DNA of 64,000 nt from Bacillus sp. MUM 116 (GTDB taxonomy: Bacteria > Bacillota > Bacilli > Bacillales > Cytobacillaceae). Position 1 is the stretch's first letter. Every line of letters starts with the position of its first letter. The position numbers and the translations under genes were made by a program. Positions 8,927 through 17,609 of this stretch are shown here, in pieces. Under the pieces are notes generated by a model that ran no database searches, was not told the origin of the DNA, and saw nothing but the letters and a program-made list of their open reading frames with translations. The stretch spans positions 1 to 64,000 of the forward strand of contig NZ_MLYR01000018.1 in NCBI RefSeq assembly GCF_001866655.1, given 5' to 3'.

Positions 8927-9514
8927 CTATTTTAATATTTTCACTTTAACTGTTTTTCTGCCCCATTGAATGGCTTGTTTATGAGAAGGCATAAAGACAT
9001 CGATTTTTTTTCCTCTAATGGCGCTGCCTTTGTCAGCCGCAATCGCATAGCCGTAACCTTCAACATAAACCTTCGAGCCTAGTGGAATCACTCTAGGGTC
9101 AACTGAGATTACTTTTTGATTTGGATTCTTCTTTAAGTTAAGGCCTGTATACGTTTTTCCTGAGCAGCCCGCGCAACTAACAGTATAAGCAGAAGCAGAT
9201 ACCGTAATAACCTTTACTACTTTTTGTGAGTTCTTTGCGGTTACTTGGTTGGAAGTCTTTTTAACCGTTTTGGCATTCGTTGCTTTACTAGTGGCCGGTT
9301 TGGTAATATTTAATTTCTGATTCGGACGAATGATATCAGATTTAAGGTTGTTCCACTTTTTCAGATTAGTAATAGAGACGTGGGTTGTTTTGGAAATCTT
9401 ATAAAGGGAATCGCCTTTTTTAACAGTATATGTATTGGATGCTGCAGATGCGCCACTATTATGTGCTAGTAATAGAAATGCTGCAAGACTTAAAGTCGTG
9501 AGGAATTTTTTCAT
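8927..9514 (-). CDS. Secreted LysM + 3D-domain cell-wall protein (YocH-like)
   Basis: A 195-residue exported protein. A signal peptide (MKKFLTTLSLAAFLLLAHNSGASA) precedes one LysM module, residues about 28-70 (NTYTVKKGDSLYKISKTTHV, ending NQKLNITKP), which binds peptidoglycan glycan strands. A basic, Thr/Lys-rich linker (71-100) leads to a C-terminal 3D domain, residues about 105-194, with the double-psi-barrel landmarks SASAYT, VIPLGSKVYVEGYG, AADKG and KIDVFM, including the conserved aspartates. This is the YocH/Sps architecture, which in related proteins has muralytic transglycosylase or stabilising roles. Two cysteines (CAGC) in the 3D domain are notable. It is monocistronic between hairpins. 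Confidence 0.9.
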   Translation of the reverse strand: MKKFLTTLSLAAFLLLAHNSGASAASNTYTVKKGDSLYKISKTTHVSITNLKKWNNLKSDIIRPNQKLNITKPATSKATNAKTVKKTSNQVTAKNSQKVVKVITVSASAYTVSCAGCSGKTYTGLNLKKNPNQKVISVDPRVIPLGSKVYVEGYGYAIAADKGSAIRGKKIDVFMPSHKQAIQWGRKTVKVKILK

Positions 9515-9777
9515 AATTCAAACTCCTTTTCTTTGATACTACAAAGATACCATAGTAGTGTTACAGTTATATTTCAATAGTTTACAAGTTTCATGACATT
9601 TTTCTTAAATAAACGGTTTTTTATGACGAAATAGTGAAATATTTACCTTAGTTTGGAATTAACCGGAGAATATTGGAGTATTTGCGGGGGATGTGAAAAA
9701 ATCACATGGTGCCTTACACCTATGTGATTTTTTACATTTGGCTCTTTTCAAAAAGATTGTTGTTTTTGAAATAAGTT

Positions 9778-9975
9778 TTGAAAACGCAACCTGTTGATAA
9801 ACAGGTTGAATTGGAACGGAAGGTGCGAGACTCCTGCGGGAGCAGCGGGACAGGTGAGACCCCGCAGGAGCTGTGCTCCGAGGATGCTCACCGCTCGCCC
9901 CGCGGAAAGCGAGCATCCCTACGTTCCAATCAACCACCTTATTCAAGAGCAACAAAGTTTACAAAAACAGCCTTA
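9778..9975. repeat. Structured GC-rich dispersed repeat
   Basis: TTGGAACG (9811-9818) and CGTTCCAA (9922-9929) form the outer stem. Inside, CTCCTGCGGG and CCCCGCAGGAG pair, and a second GC-rich hairpin follows (GGATGCTC with GAGCATCC). A left flank hairpin (AACCTGTT/AACAGGTT) and a right tail (CAAAGTTTACAAAAACAGCC) complete the unit. The GC content is far above its surroundings, and the tail recurs at 76-95. I recognise this style of element from many Bacillus genomes but know no settled function. Open frames across it are artefacts of high GC. Confidence 0.75.
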
Positions 9976-10091
9976 CATTTTTATTTCACTTTTATTTTTG
10001 AGGTAGGATTATCGATCTGGGCGGATACGCCTGCTTCTAATTTTTTGGAACTGTACAAGTTTTGTAGGATGTTCCTTTTTCATTGTTATTT

Positions 10092-10574
10092 TTATTGAAT
10101 AATCTTCTCCTTTAACTTTTCCCTTGCCCCGGCACGCCAGTTTTTCACGGCTGTCATGGAGACCTTTTCTCTTTCGGAAATCTCTTTTATCGACAGATCC
10201 TGTAGTGCAGTATACAGGACCCACTTCTTTTGGTTTGGCGTCATGGCAGTGCAATAGGATAAGATATTTTCTTCCTCTAAAGGATGATCGATGACGATGT
10301 CCTCGACGGAATTCCAGAATTCTTCTTTTGGACAGACGCAATTTTCTTCATACTTGTTTGCTTTTGTTAATTCTAATAGAAGGAACCCTCTAATATAGTT
10401 GTAGACATAGTTGGTGAAGTTTCCTTTTTCAGGGTCAAAGCGATTGCTTGCCTTCCAAAGGGCAATCAATCCTTGCTGGTAGAATTCATCCCAATTTTTA
10501 TAGATATGCAGTGTGTTAATGATTTTATGGATCATCGGCTTATACTGGACAACCAACTCATCAAAGCTTTCCAA
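10092..10574 (-). CDS. Sigma-70-family RNA polymerase sigma factor
   Basis: A 160-residue protein with the two-domain layout of small sigma factors. Region 2 spans about residues 5-75 (YKPMIHKIINTLHIY, then DEFYQQGLIALWKA and FDPEKGNFTNYVYNYIRG, the -10-binding helix). Region 4 spans about residues 110-157 with a helix-turn-helix (LSIKEISEREKVSMTAVKNW) for -35 recognition. The start is TTG at 10574 with AAAGG about 7 bases upstream. No anti-sigma gene is adjacent, unlike typical ECF operons. It looks closer to SigH/ComX-like or phage-type small sigma factors than to classic ECF. Targets cannot be read from this window. Confidence 0.85.
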   Translation of the reverse strand: MESFDELVVQYKPMIHKIINTLHIYKNWDEFYQQGLIALWKASNRFDPEKGNFTNYVYNYIRGFLLLELTKANKYEENCVCPKEEFWNSVEDIVIDHPLEEENILSYCTAMTPNQKKWVLYTALQDLSIKEISEREKVSMTAVKNWRAGAREKLKEKIIQ

Positions 10575-10813
10575 GGGGAAATCCTTTCAGAAAGCGCGCT
10601 TCACTTGATATTCCCGGGTACCTCTACCATAACGAGAAAAGCATTTTCTATCGAATCGTTCTTTTTCAAATTTGATGGAGAAAAACGATTAAAAACTCAA
10701 AATTCAGGTTGAAATTTGAATTTTGGTTGGAGAATGAATTATTTCATTCCATTTTCATATGATTTTTGGATAGAGATTTTTCGATAGGTGCTTGCAACAC
10801 CTGAATTTTTTCG

Positions 10814-10853
10814 CAAATAAGGGATTGACCGAAAAATGGTCAATCCCTTATTT
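10814..10853. terminator. Perfect 16-bp stem-loop downstream of the transporter gene
   Basis: AAATAAGGGATTGACC (10815-10830) is exactly complementary to 10838-10853. It lies downstream of the transporter gene at 10908, but the T-run on the minus strand is short. A smaller hairpin, AGGTG/CACCT with a T-run, sits at 10786-10810. Confidence 0.6.
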
Positions 10854-10857
10854 GTAA

Positions 10858-10890
10858 GCTCTCATTGAAAACTTTTCGAATGGTGAGAGC
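10858..10890 (-). terminator. Second stem-loop immediately after the transporter stop
   Basis: GCTCTCA (10858-10864) pairs with TGAGAGC (10884-10890), with an inner GAAAA/TTTTC pairing. Together with the hairpin at 10814-10853 it forms a double-hairpin end for the D-amino-acid operon. Confidence 0.5.
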
Positions 10891-10907
10891 ACTATATTAA
10901 ATTAGTT

Positions 10908-11993
10908 TTACCCAACAATTCTCGTATTCTTATCAAACTCGTTATTTTTTCGCGAACGGAACCAGGAAACGATGATTGCGGCAATCAACGTAAAGCCAAG
11001 ATAGCCCATGACCGGGTAAACGGTGCTAACTAATTTAATGAATCCGACAAAGCTGGCGGCAAAAGAGAGCACGCCGAAGCCAACGACCGCTGGTTTGAAT
11101 TTATTGGAAGCGGGTTTTACCAAGCGAACGGAAAACGCATAAAGCATCCCAACCGCTGTATTGTAAATCATTCCAAGTAAGGCTATCGACATTAACGCAC
11201 CAAGAACTGGATGCATGTGGTTGGCCAGCATCAGGGTAGGCATGTCCACGCCCTTCAACTGATCCATTTTGGCAAACATCCCAATGTTGATTAATAATAT
11301 TAATAACCCTAGGCCAAGACCGCCGAGAGTCCCTCCATGTCCAGCCACCTTCGAATCCTTCTCAGTTCCTCCCATAACCGCAAGCATCGCTGCTCCGGCA
11401 GCAATATTATAGGAAACATAAAGAAGTCCGCCCATTAACCAATTCGATGCTGCCTGTGGTTGTGCTTTTGCAATCGCATCAAGATTTGTAAAGCTTTGGT
11501 CCATTGTAAATAGGGAATAACCCGTGATAATCAAGACAAGTATCATTAAAAACGGTGTAATCATACTAATGATGTTCAGCAATTTTTGTACATTCAAACA
11601 AACGGTTAAAATCGTTAGAGCGGCCATGACAATGTTTCCAACCATTGCCGGCAGGCCGAATTGCTGTTCAAAAATCGAGCCGCTTCCGGCCATCATTACG
11701 ACCGCTACGCCGAACAGGAAGAACGTGATGATAAAATCGACCACAACCCCTAAATAGCGTCCGCAAATATGATAGATTACATCTTTATGTGAATCTGTTT
11801 CAAGGCGTGAGCCCAATTGTGTCAGCTGCATGCCCAAAAAGGCGAAGAAAAAGGTTGCGATGATTCCTCCGGCCAATCCCATCCAGCCAAAGCTCGTAAA
11901 AAATTGTAAAATTTCCTGCCCGGATGCAAACCCTGCGCCGACGATAATTCCGACATATGCCCCGGCGATTTGAAAACTTTTTTTCATTGTCAA
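10908..11993 (-). CDS. YkvI-family membrane transporter
   Basis: A 361-residue polytopic inner-membrane protein, about 10 transmembrane helices. The glycine-rich first helix (GAYVGIIVGAGFASGQEI) resembles the unwound TM1 of LeuT-fold amino-acid transporters, and the length and pattern match YkvI of Bacillus (family knowledge; substrate not established). An AGGAGG-type RBS precedes ATG 11993. It lies 73 bases downstream of the racemase gene on the same strand, and with the M20 and GNAT genes probably forms one transcript. That context suggests an amino acid or N-acyl amino acid as substrate (inference). Confidence 0.85.
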   Translation of the reverse strand: MTMKKSFQIAGAYVGIIVGAGFASGQEILQFFTSFGWMGLAGGIIATFFFAFLGMQLTQLGSRLETDSHKDVIYHICGRYLGVVVDFIITFFLFGVAVVMMAGSGSIFEQQFGLPAMVGNIVMAALTILTVCLNVQKLLNIISMITPFLMILVLIITGYSLFTMDQSFTNLDAIAKAQPQAASNWLMGGLLYVSYNIAAGAAMLAVMGGTEKDSKVAGHGGTLGGLGLGLLILLINIGMFAKMDQLKGVDMPTLMLANHMHPVLGALMSIALLGMIYNTAVGMLYAFSVRLVKPASNKFKPAVVGFGVLSFAASFVGFIKLVSTVYPVMGYLGFTLIAAIIVSWFRSRKNNEFDKNTRIVG

Positions 11994-12066
11994 TTCCTCC
12001 TTTTAGTATTTTTTAAAGATTTTGAAAATTCATTCCGTAAAGAGAGGAGGCCTTCTCCTCTCCAAA

Positions 12067-13170
12067 TTAATAGCTTTGCTTCTTCACCGTAAATGAATCG
12101 ATTGTATCCAGGTTTGGTTCATAGCCAATTCCTGACTGGCTTGGTACGGTAATCAGTCCATTATGAACCGTAACCTCGGGATCAATAATATCCCGTTCCC
12201 AATAGCGTGAAGATGCTGCTGTATCCCCGGGCATCGTGAAGTTCGAGAGCGTTGTCAAGGCGATATTATGTGCCCTGCCGACGCCGGCTTCGAGCATTCC
12301 GCCACACCAGACTGGCAACCCATGCTCCATGCAAAGGTCGTGAATCCGTTTTGACTCTGTCAAACCGCCTACTCTGCCAATTTTAATATTAATAATTTTA
12401 CAGCTTCCTAGACTGATGGCTTTGCGGGCATCCTCATAGGAATGAATACTTTCATCCAAACAAATCGGCGTAACCATTTGTTTTTGCACAAGTGCATGGT
12501 CGACAATGTCGTCAGAAGCGAGCGGCTGTTCAATCATGGTCAAGCCGAACTCGTCCAGTTGTTTTAACAACTCCAAATCTTGCAGGCGATAAGCCGAATT
12601 CGCATCGGCCATTAGGTGGGTGGTTGGAAAATGGCGGCGGATTTCACGTATGACATCGACATCCCAGCCTGGCTTTATTTTTACTTTAATGCGGCGATAG
12701 CCTTCCGTAACGGAGCTGTCAACAATTCCTAACAAATCATCGACTGATTTTTGAATGCCGATACTGATGCCAACTTCAATTTCCTTTTTCTTTCCACCGA
12801 GTGCAGTTGCGAGTGGCAGATTTTCCTTTTTCGCATATAGGTCCCAAATTGCACCCTCAATGGCTGACTTCGCCATATTATTTTTTCGAATCGGTTCGAG
12901 TAGGGTGGTGACCTCATCAGGGTGGGAGATTTCCTTATCCTTAATCATCGGAATCAAGAAATCCTCGAGCATATGCCAGTTTGTTTTTAATGTTTCTTCA
13001 TTATAGAGCGGGGAGGTGAAAGCAACGGATTCACCCCAGCCTGATGCACCATTTTCATCCTGCACTTCAACTAAAATAAATTCTTTATCTGTAAAGGTTC
13101 CAAAGCTTGTTGTGAAAGGAAAGTTCATTTTCATTTTTAAGTGACGGAGAATAACCTGCTTAATGATCAT
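12067..13170 (-). CDS. N-succinylamino acid racemase / o-succinylbenzoate synthase family
   Basis: An enolase-superfamily enzyme, 367 residues. An N-terminal capping domain (1-125) precedes a TIM barrel with all active-site residues visible: Lys162 and Lys164 in IKVKIKPG, metal ligands Asp189 (MADANSAY), Glu214 (MIEQP) and Asp239 (CLDES), and the opposing base Lys263 (NIKIGRVGG). The two lysines on opposite faces permit 1,1-proton transfer. MenC homologues of this subfamily catalyse OSB synthesis, N-succinylamino acid racemisation, or both. No menaquinone genes are near; instead a GNAT and an M20 hydrolase flank it, so racemisation is the likelier role. Its ATG overlaps the GNAT stop (ATGA). 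Confidence 0.9.
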   Translation of the reverse strand: MIIKQVILRHLKMKMNFPFTTSFGTFTDKEFILVEVQDENGASGWGESVAFTSPLYNEETLKTNWHMLEDFLIPMIKDKEISHPDEVTTLLEPIRKNNMAKSAIEGAIWDLYAKKENLPLATALGGKKKEIEVGISIGIQKSVDDLLGIVDSSVTEGYRRIKVKIKPGWDVDVIREIRRHFPTTHLMADANSAYRLQDLELLKQLDEFGLTMIEQPLASDDIVDHALVQKQMVTPICLDESIHSYEDARKAISLGSCKIINIKIGRVGGLTESKRIHDLCMEHGLPVWCGGMLEAGVGRAHNIALTTLSNFTMPGDTAASSRYWERDIIDPEVTVHNGLITVPSQSGIGYEPNLDTIDSFTVKKQSY

Positions 13171-14000
13171 TTAAAAGGCCTTCTTTCTACCGGAAGTAAA
13201 TCCCGTTTTTTTAGTAGGTAATAGACGACAGGCTCGTCACCTGTTTTCACAATTCTTACGGCGGCAAACCCATTTTCGAATAGGGCTTCAAACAATTCCC
13301 TTGTCTTTAGGCGCCAATCAAGAGCAAGCTCCGGGGCATCCTTTTTCACTTGCTGGAACTGCTTTGGTACGGGAACAAGCAATGCCAAGCGGCTGAAAAA
13401 GCTGCTTGGGTCCACTTCGGCAAGCTGGGGAAGACCATTTGTGGTTTGCAAATACGGTACCCGATCAATCGCTGATAGCTCATCCTGATGTGCTTCTTCA
13501 ATATAGGGGTTGCTAATCCACCACTCCACTTGAAACCGATCTGATGGCAAGCCCTGATTGAGGCCGTCTTTCATGTCACCATAGCAATTTTTTACATAAG
13601 TACTGCAAATTGCTTTCAGTTTTGTCAAATTTAAAAAGGCATTCACGCTTTCGAGTGGGTCATACGTCCAAGTCAGTAAATCATACCCTTTCTCAATCGC
13701 TGCATTCTTCTGCGCCTTTTTTAAAAATTCACCTATGCCTTGCCCGCGAAAGTTTTCTTCAATACCGAGCATATGGGAGCATAGGTAGGGCTTGCCGTTT
13801 ATGAAACCCGGGAAACCGTAACTAAAACCTACCAATTGATTTTGGTGGTAGGCTCCAACAACAATCCCGCCGTTTTTGACAGCAGTCAAGGTTTGGTGGA
13901 TTGGAATTGCTTGATCTTTCCAGACGGATTTTTCCATTTGTTGGACTTGTTCGAGTTCTTCAATGGTCGTAAGCTGTTTAACTTCAACAGTGCTGTTCAT
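13167..14000 (-). CDS. GNAT-family N-acyltransferase (probable amino-acid N-succinyltransferase)
   Basis: 277 residues from the ATG at 14000, which is preceded by AGGAGG within the end of the M20 gene; an upstream in-frame ATG at 14033 would place that AGGAGG inside the coding region and is less likely. The acyl-CoA-binding GNAT fold is at residues about 8-150, with the Q/RxxGxG/A pyrophosphate loop visible as [16 protein letters not shown] second, less typical half follows, ending in a proline- and basic-rich tail. In Geobacillus a similar protein N-succinylates D-amino acids for the neighbouring racemase (established for the family). Overlaps of 17 bases with the M20 gene and 4 bases with the racemase imply coupled translation. 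Confidence 0.85.
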   Translation of the reverse strand: MNSTVEVKQLTTIEELEQVQQMEKSVWKDQAIPIHQTLTAVKNGGIVVGAYHQNQLVGFSYGFPGFINGKPYLCSHMLGIEENFRGQGIGEFLKKAQKNAAIEKGYDLLTWTYDPLESVNAFLNLTKLKAICSTYVKNCYGDMKDGLNQGLPSDRFQVEWWISNPYIEEAHQDELSAIDRVPYLQTTNGLPQLAEVDPSSFFSRLALLVPVPKQFQQVKKDAPELALDWRLKTRELFEALFENGFAAVRIVKTGDEPVVYYLLKKRDLLPVERRPFK

Positions 14001-15138
14001 ATTGCTGTGGAGCCTCCTTTTCCAAATGTTCAAAGGTATTTATGATTGTTTTCGCTAAAATTTCAATGCCTGAGAATATCGCTTCATGATTAAAAGTCAT
14101 TTTTGGGTGATGCAGACCCGGGTAGAGGTCACATCCGAGACCAAGCATGGTTGCTTTTATTTGAGGTCGTTTGACTGTGTAAAAGTGGAAATCTTCACCA
14201 CCGCTTGAAGGATAGGGGGCTGTGGCATTTCCGAGCGTATCGATGATTACTTTTTCCATCAGCTGCTGAGCTAGGGGATCAACTTTTGCTGCTGCGACAC
14301 TGGCTTTGGTTTCTAGCGGAATTTCCACGTCGTATAGGCTTGCAATTGCTTGGCTGATTTTTTTTACTTTAGTTGTCAATGACTCCATAACCTCATTTGT
14401 TTGCGCTCTCAGGTCCAGATGGAAGCTCGCGTGTCCCGGGATGAGATTACTGCTTTCTCCGCCTGCATGGAATTTGGTCATCTTTACGGAAGAAGGGACC
14501 ATAGGGTCAACGTGAATTTTCGCAATTTCGTTGATTAGGGACGCCCCGATTTCGATTGCGTTTTTACCTAGATGCGGTCTGGCCCCATGTGCGTCCTCGC
14601 CAATTATTTCACCGGCGATAAATTTTGCTGCTCCGTGAAAAATGGCAGGTGTTGCGGTGCCATCCGGGATTTCCTGGATGGGGCGAAGGTGGACGCCATA
14701 TAAAAAGTCAAGGTCATCGACAAGCCCTTTTTCCACCATTTTCAGGGCTCCGCTACCTTTTTCTTCTGCGGGTTGGAATAGGACCTTGAGTTTTCCACTA
14801 GGTTGATAGTTTAATTTTTTGAGAAGTAACAGGACCCCGATAATCATGGTCATATGGGCATCGTGGCCGCAGGAATGATTGGCTTGAAATATGCCGTCGA
14901 CTTCCTGCCAAAGAGCATCGATATCGGTCCGAAGTCCGACCTTATGCGGCCCATCGCCAATTTCTACTACGAGACCTGTGCAATCGTCAAATGTTTGCGG
15001 CCTAAAACCGTGTTGCTGTAAAAGATTTTTTATGTAGGCAGTAGTCTCTACCTCTTCCCAACTTGCCTCAGGATGCTCGTGCAAATGATCAAAAATTTCA
15101 AGTAACAGTGGCCGTAACTCCTCAAGCTCAGCTCTCAT
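13984..15138 (-). CDS. M20-family amidohydrolase (N-acyl-amino acid hydrolase)
   Basis: A 384-residue zinc amidohydrolase. Metal- and catalysis-associated motifs are visible: GLRTDIDALW near residue 72, the SCGHDAHM motif near 89-96, PAEEKGSG near 127, and GGEDFHFY near 325. A dimerisation domain is inserted between about residues 170 and 285. M20 enzymes of this branch hydrolyse N-acetyl, N-succinyl or aminobenzoyl amides. Next to the racemase and GNAT it would be the L-specific desuccinylase that makes the D-to-L conversion irreversible (inference from operon). First gene of the operon, with a REP-like element between it and its likely regulator. Confidence 0.9.
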   Translation of the reverse strand: MRAELEELRPLLLEIFDHLHEHPEASWEEVETTAYIKNLLQQHGFRPQTFDDCTGLVVEIGDGPHKVGLRTDIDALWQEVDGIFQANHSCGHDAHMTMIIGVLLLLKKLNYQPSGKLKVLFQPAEEKGSGALKMVEKGLVDDLDFLYGVHLRPIQEIPDGTATPAIFHGAAKFIAGEIIGEDAHGARPHLGKNAIEIGASLINEIAKIHVDPMVPSSVKMTKFHAGGESSNLIPGHASFHLDLRAQTNEVMESLTTKVKKISQAIASLYDVEIPLETKASVAAAKVDPLAQQLMEKVIIDTLGNATAPYPSSGGEDFHFYTVKRPQIKATMLGLGCDLYPGLHHPKMTFNHEAIFSGIEILAKTIINTFEHLEKEAPQQYEQHC

Positions 15139-15173
15139 ACAAACCGCCTCCTAATATTCAGTGACTATATTCG

Positions 15174-15228
15174 GTGACAGGCACCGTTCGTGGACTTTTT
15201 GGTCATTTTGTCCATATGAGGTGGACAA
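15174..15228 (+). repeat. REP-like element, copy 2
   Basis: GTGACAGGCACCG head, then CGTGGAC and TTGTCCATATGAGGTGGACA, matching the copies at 777 and 17332. It sits in the 99-base gap between the M20 and RpiR-type genes and begins 36 bases upstream of the M20 start. Confidence 0.75.
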
Positions 15229-15237
15229 TTAATGTTT

Positions 15238-16104
15238 TTAGTCGCAAAATAGATGGTCGACATTAAGTGTTTCGTATTGTTGTTTTCGTTTTTCGAATTG
15301 TTCTTTATTCTGTATCGATACATTTGCTACTAAGGCATTTAATAATGAAAAGAGTGATGGCATGGCATCGAGTGTTGATTTTTCCGGTTGTGATATTGCT
15401 AAAATCACATCCGCATGCCGGGAAATCGGAGCGACCGATGAATCGGTGATTCCAATTACGGTTGCTCCTCGCATTTTTGCCAGTTCGGCCATTTTAACCG
15501 TTTCTTTTAAATAACGATGGAAGGAGATGGCTAAAAACACAGTTTGTTCATTCATCCGGTCCAAGGTTAATAAAAGATCATCGGTATCTGGTTTATATAA
15601 GAAAACATTTTCCCGCATTACTCCCATTGTGAACGATAGCCAGTGGGCCGCGGCGTAGGAAGAGCGCAAACCGGTAATAAAAATCTGCTTGGCTTGAATC
15701 AGCCGATTAACGGCTTCTTGAAAATCACCTTCATCCAATTGCTCAGCAGTCCGCCGAATATTAATGCAATCTTGTTCCATTACATTTGAAAAGAAGTGGG
15801 GCTCACTAACCAATTCAAGCTTATTGGAATAGTATTGGTCTAAACTACTTTGCGGTAAAAGCAGGCTTTCTCTGATGGTTTTCTGCAGGTCGGAAAACCC
15901 ATTAAATTGTAAAGAATAGCAAAACCGAATGACAGTTGTTTCACTAACTCCAACAGCCTTTCCAATTTCCCCGGCCGACTTTATCGCAAATTGCTGTGGC
16001 TGGTCCAGCAAGTATTTAGCAATTTTTTGCTGGCTTTTGGAAAGGGTTGAGAACTGACCTTTGAGACTTTCTAGAAATAATATAAAAATCACCCTTTCAT
16101 ACAT
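15238..16104 (-). CDS. RpiR-family transcriptional regulator (HTH + SIS)
   Basis: A 288-residue regulator. An N-terminal HTH_6 domain, residues about 10-88 (LSKSQQKIAKYLLDQ, then GEIGKAVGVSETTVIRFCYSL), is followed by a SIS sugar-isomerase-like sensor domain, residues about 120-260 (IFITGLRSSYAAAHW, then FLAISFHRY). RpiR proteins usually sense phosphosugars, but some control amino-sugar or D-amino-acid salvage. It lies directly upstream of the M20-GNAT-racemase-transporter genes on the same strand and probably controls them. The ATG at 16104 lacks a clear RBS; an AAAGGGTGA just inside suggests a start a few codons later. Confidence 0.88.
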   Translation of the reverse strand: MYERVIFILFLESLKGQFSTLSKSQQKIAKYLLDQPQQFAIKSAGEIGKAVGVSETTVIRFCYSLQFNGFSDLQKTIRESLLLPQSSLDQYYSNKLELVSEPHFFSNVMEQDCINIRRTAEQLDEGDFQEAVNRLIQAKQIFITGLRSSYAAAHWLSFTMGVMRENVFLYKPDTDDLLLTLDRMNEQTVFLAISFHRYLKETVKMAELAKMRGATVIGITDSSVAPISRHADVILAISQPEKSTLDAMPSLFSLLNALVANVSIQNKEQFEKRKQQYETLNVDHLFCD

Positions 16105-16217
16105 GGTGAAGTATAAGGTTCAAAAAAGATAACTATGAAGTGCAAACTTCATTTTAATGTAATAAAAAATAACATAATTCAGAAAATTTAGCAACCCATA
16201 AAGTGACAACTCATAAA

Positions 16218-16269
16218 GTGACAGGCACCGTCCGTGGACATTTGGTTTGTTTTGTACGTGTGGGGTGGA
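16218..16269 (+). repeat. REP-like element, copy 3
   Basis: GTGACAGGCACCG then CGTGGACATTTGG, with a decayed right arm (TTTTGTACGTG, GGGGTGGAT). A partial extra head (AAAGTGACAACTC) precedes it at 16201. It lies in the 246-base gap 16105-16350, which holds nothing else recognisable. Confidence 0.7.
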
Positions 16270-16350
16270 TTTATTACTGAGGAGCATAAAATGAAGGGTA
16301 AAATGTGGAGGAGTGTGTGAATTTTACTATAACCCATAGCTTCGTGCATG

Positions 16351-16623
16351 TTATGAATCTTCAATGTCTTTGTCCGAGCCTCGATCCCCATCTGAATAGT
16401 GTCCTTCAGAAGAGTATTCTCTTTCGTATGAAATGCCATTATCTTTATAATCACTACTTTTCGCACCTTGTTTTCCAGCACCACTGCTTGGAAAAAATAA
16501 AAAGGCAACAATGATCGCTACAATTCCAAGAAACTTCTGTCCGGTTACAATAAGATATATGCCATCCAAGAAAAAAAGGCCGCTAATCACTTTTAACAGA
16601 ACCCTTAAAGTTTTCAGAGCCAT
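16351..16623 (-). CDS. Small hypothetical membrane protein
   Basis: About 90 residues from the ATG at 16623 (GGGGG lies very close upstream); an alternative GTG at 16647 would add 8 residues and has no RBS. Residues about 5-45 are two hydrophobic segments (VLLKVISGLFFLDGIYLIV and FLGIVAIIVAFLFF). The C-terminal half is hydrophilic, Ser/Asp/Tyr-rich and acidic (SEGHYSDGDRGSDKDIEDS). I do not recognise a family. It is on the same strand as the Nudix gene 114 bases upstream. Confidence 0.55.
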   Translation of the reverse strand: MALKTLRVLLKVISGLFFLDGIYLIVTGQKFLGIVAIIVAFLFFPSSGAGKQGAKSSDYKDNGISYEREYSSEGHYSDGDRGSDKDIEDS

Positions 16624-16736
16624 TCCCCCTAAAAAGCTAAATATCACGTATATAAAAGAATATTATCGATATTGAATTTTAATACATTTCCTTTGTGTTA
16701 CAAAATTAAAAGCAAAAAGAGAGCCGAGGCCCTCTT

Positions 16737-17264
16737 TTAATCTGTAATAAACTTATATCGTAAAATAGCCGCCAATCCGGCCCCATGCTTAAATTCCCCA
16801 AGTTTGATCAAGCTCTTCAATTCTTCCATGTTAATTTTATGTAACTCAATTTGTTCACTGTTTTCAAGGTTCTGTTCGGTAGCAGTTAGGCCAGCAGCGG
16901 CAAATAGGAATATTTCTTCACTGGTTGAGCCAGGAGAAGGATAAAAGCTCCCTAAATCAAGCCAATGTTCGGCTGAATATCCTGTTTCTTCCTCTAACTC
17001 CCTTTTAGCGGTTTCGATAGGCGGGAGGTCAGCTTCGTCAATCATTCCTGCAGGAAGTTCCCATTCCCAGCTCTTTATAGCATGGCGATATTGCTTTAAA
17101 CATATTACTTTATTATCTTCTGTAATCGGCAGAACACAAACCCCTTTTGCAAAGTCTAAATAGGAAAAGGTTTTTTCCTCTTCATTTGGCAGGGTGACCT
17201 CATCGATGATGACTCCAAAACGGTCTATCTTTTTCTTGTTTGAATTGTTTATCTTCCAAACCAT
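16737..17264 (-). CDS. Nudix hydrolase, ADP-ribose pyrophosphatase type
   Basis: 175 residues from the ATG at 17264, chosen because GAGGTG lies 6 bases upstream; the frame extends to 17315 without support. The Nudix box is intact near residues 79-101 (GMIDEADLPPIETAKRELEE followed by ETGY), providing the metal-binding glutamates. The RHAIKSWEWELPAG stretch before the box is typical of ADP-ribose pyrophosphatases (NudF/YqkG type). The enzyme would hydrolyse ADP-ribose or a related nucleoside diphosphate in the cytoplasm. A weak AAAGAG/CTCTTT terminator hairpin lies right after the stop (16714-16738). Confidence 0.88.
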   Translation of the reverse strand: MVWKINNSNKKKIDRFGVIIDEVTLPNEEEKTFSYLDFAKGVCVLPITEDNKVICLKQYRHAIKSWEWELPAGMIDEADLPPIETAKRELEEETGYSAEHWLDLGSFYPSPGSTSEEIFLFAAAGLTATEQNLENSEQIELHKINMEELKSLIKLGEFKHGAGLAAILRYKFITD

Positions 17265-17331
17265 TACATACACCTCATTCAAATTTTCGTGGGAGAGCCC
17301 CAGTGATACATTCATTTTATCTCAAAATTCG

Positions 17332-17385
17332 GTGACAGGCACCGTTCGTGGACATTTTGCTTTTTTGTCCATGTAGGGTGGGCAA
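17332..17385 (+). repeat. REP-like element, copy 4 (upstream of the transposase)
   Basis: GGTGACAGGCACCG head, CGTGGACA and TTGTCCATG arms, then GGGTGGGCAA. It is the best-preserved copy together with copy 2 and lies 225 bases upstream of the Y1 transposase start. REP-associated transposase genes are typically flanked by their own REP elements. Confidence 0.75.
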
Positions 17386-17609
17386 CGCAGGGGCGCATAA
17401 ATCCCCGTTTTCTCGACAATTTTTTAAAGGTTCGGCAGGGTTTTAACAGAAAAGGTCGAATAGTTTAGAATATAGGGCAGGAGTTTATCCTCTAGATATA
17501 ACCTCAGGAATTTCAGCTCCTCAATCCCTCTAATACCTCAGCATGGATTGAAGATTGAAAGTCCTGTCATCACTTCCAATACCAATCCACTAATTAAGGA
17601 GTGACCACA

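Noticed and set aside
9515-9660. WalR-box upstream of the LysM/3D gene (YocH is a WalRK target in Bacillus subtilis)
   Set aside because: TGTAAA-type half-sites occur on the minus strand but not with the required 5-base spacing.
9659-10098. Several open frames of 70-106 codons on both strands
   Set aside because: They arise from the GC-rich structured repeat and have implausible composition and no RBS.
17394-17609. A riboswitch or ComK-box in the leader of the transposase-comM unit
   Set aside because: No AAAA-N5-TTTT pair and no riboswitch core recognised; only a weak CAATCC/GGATTG inverted repeat.
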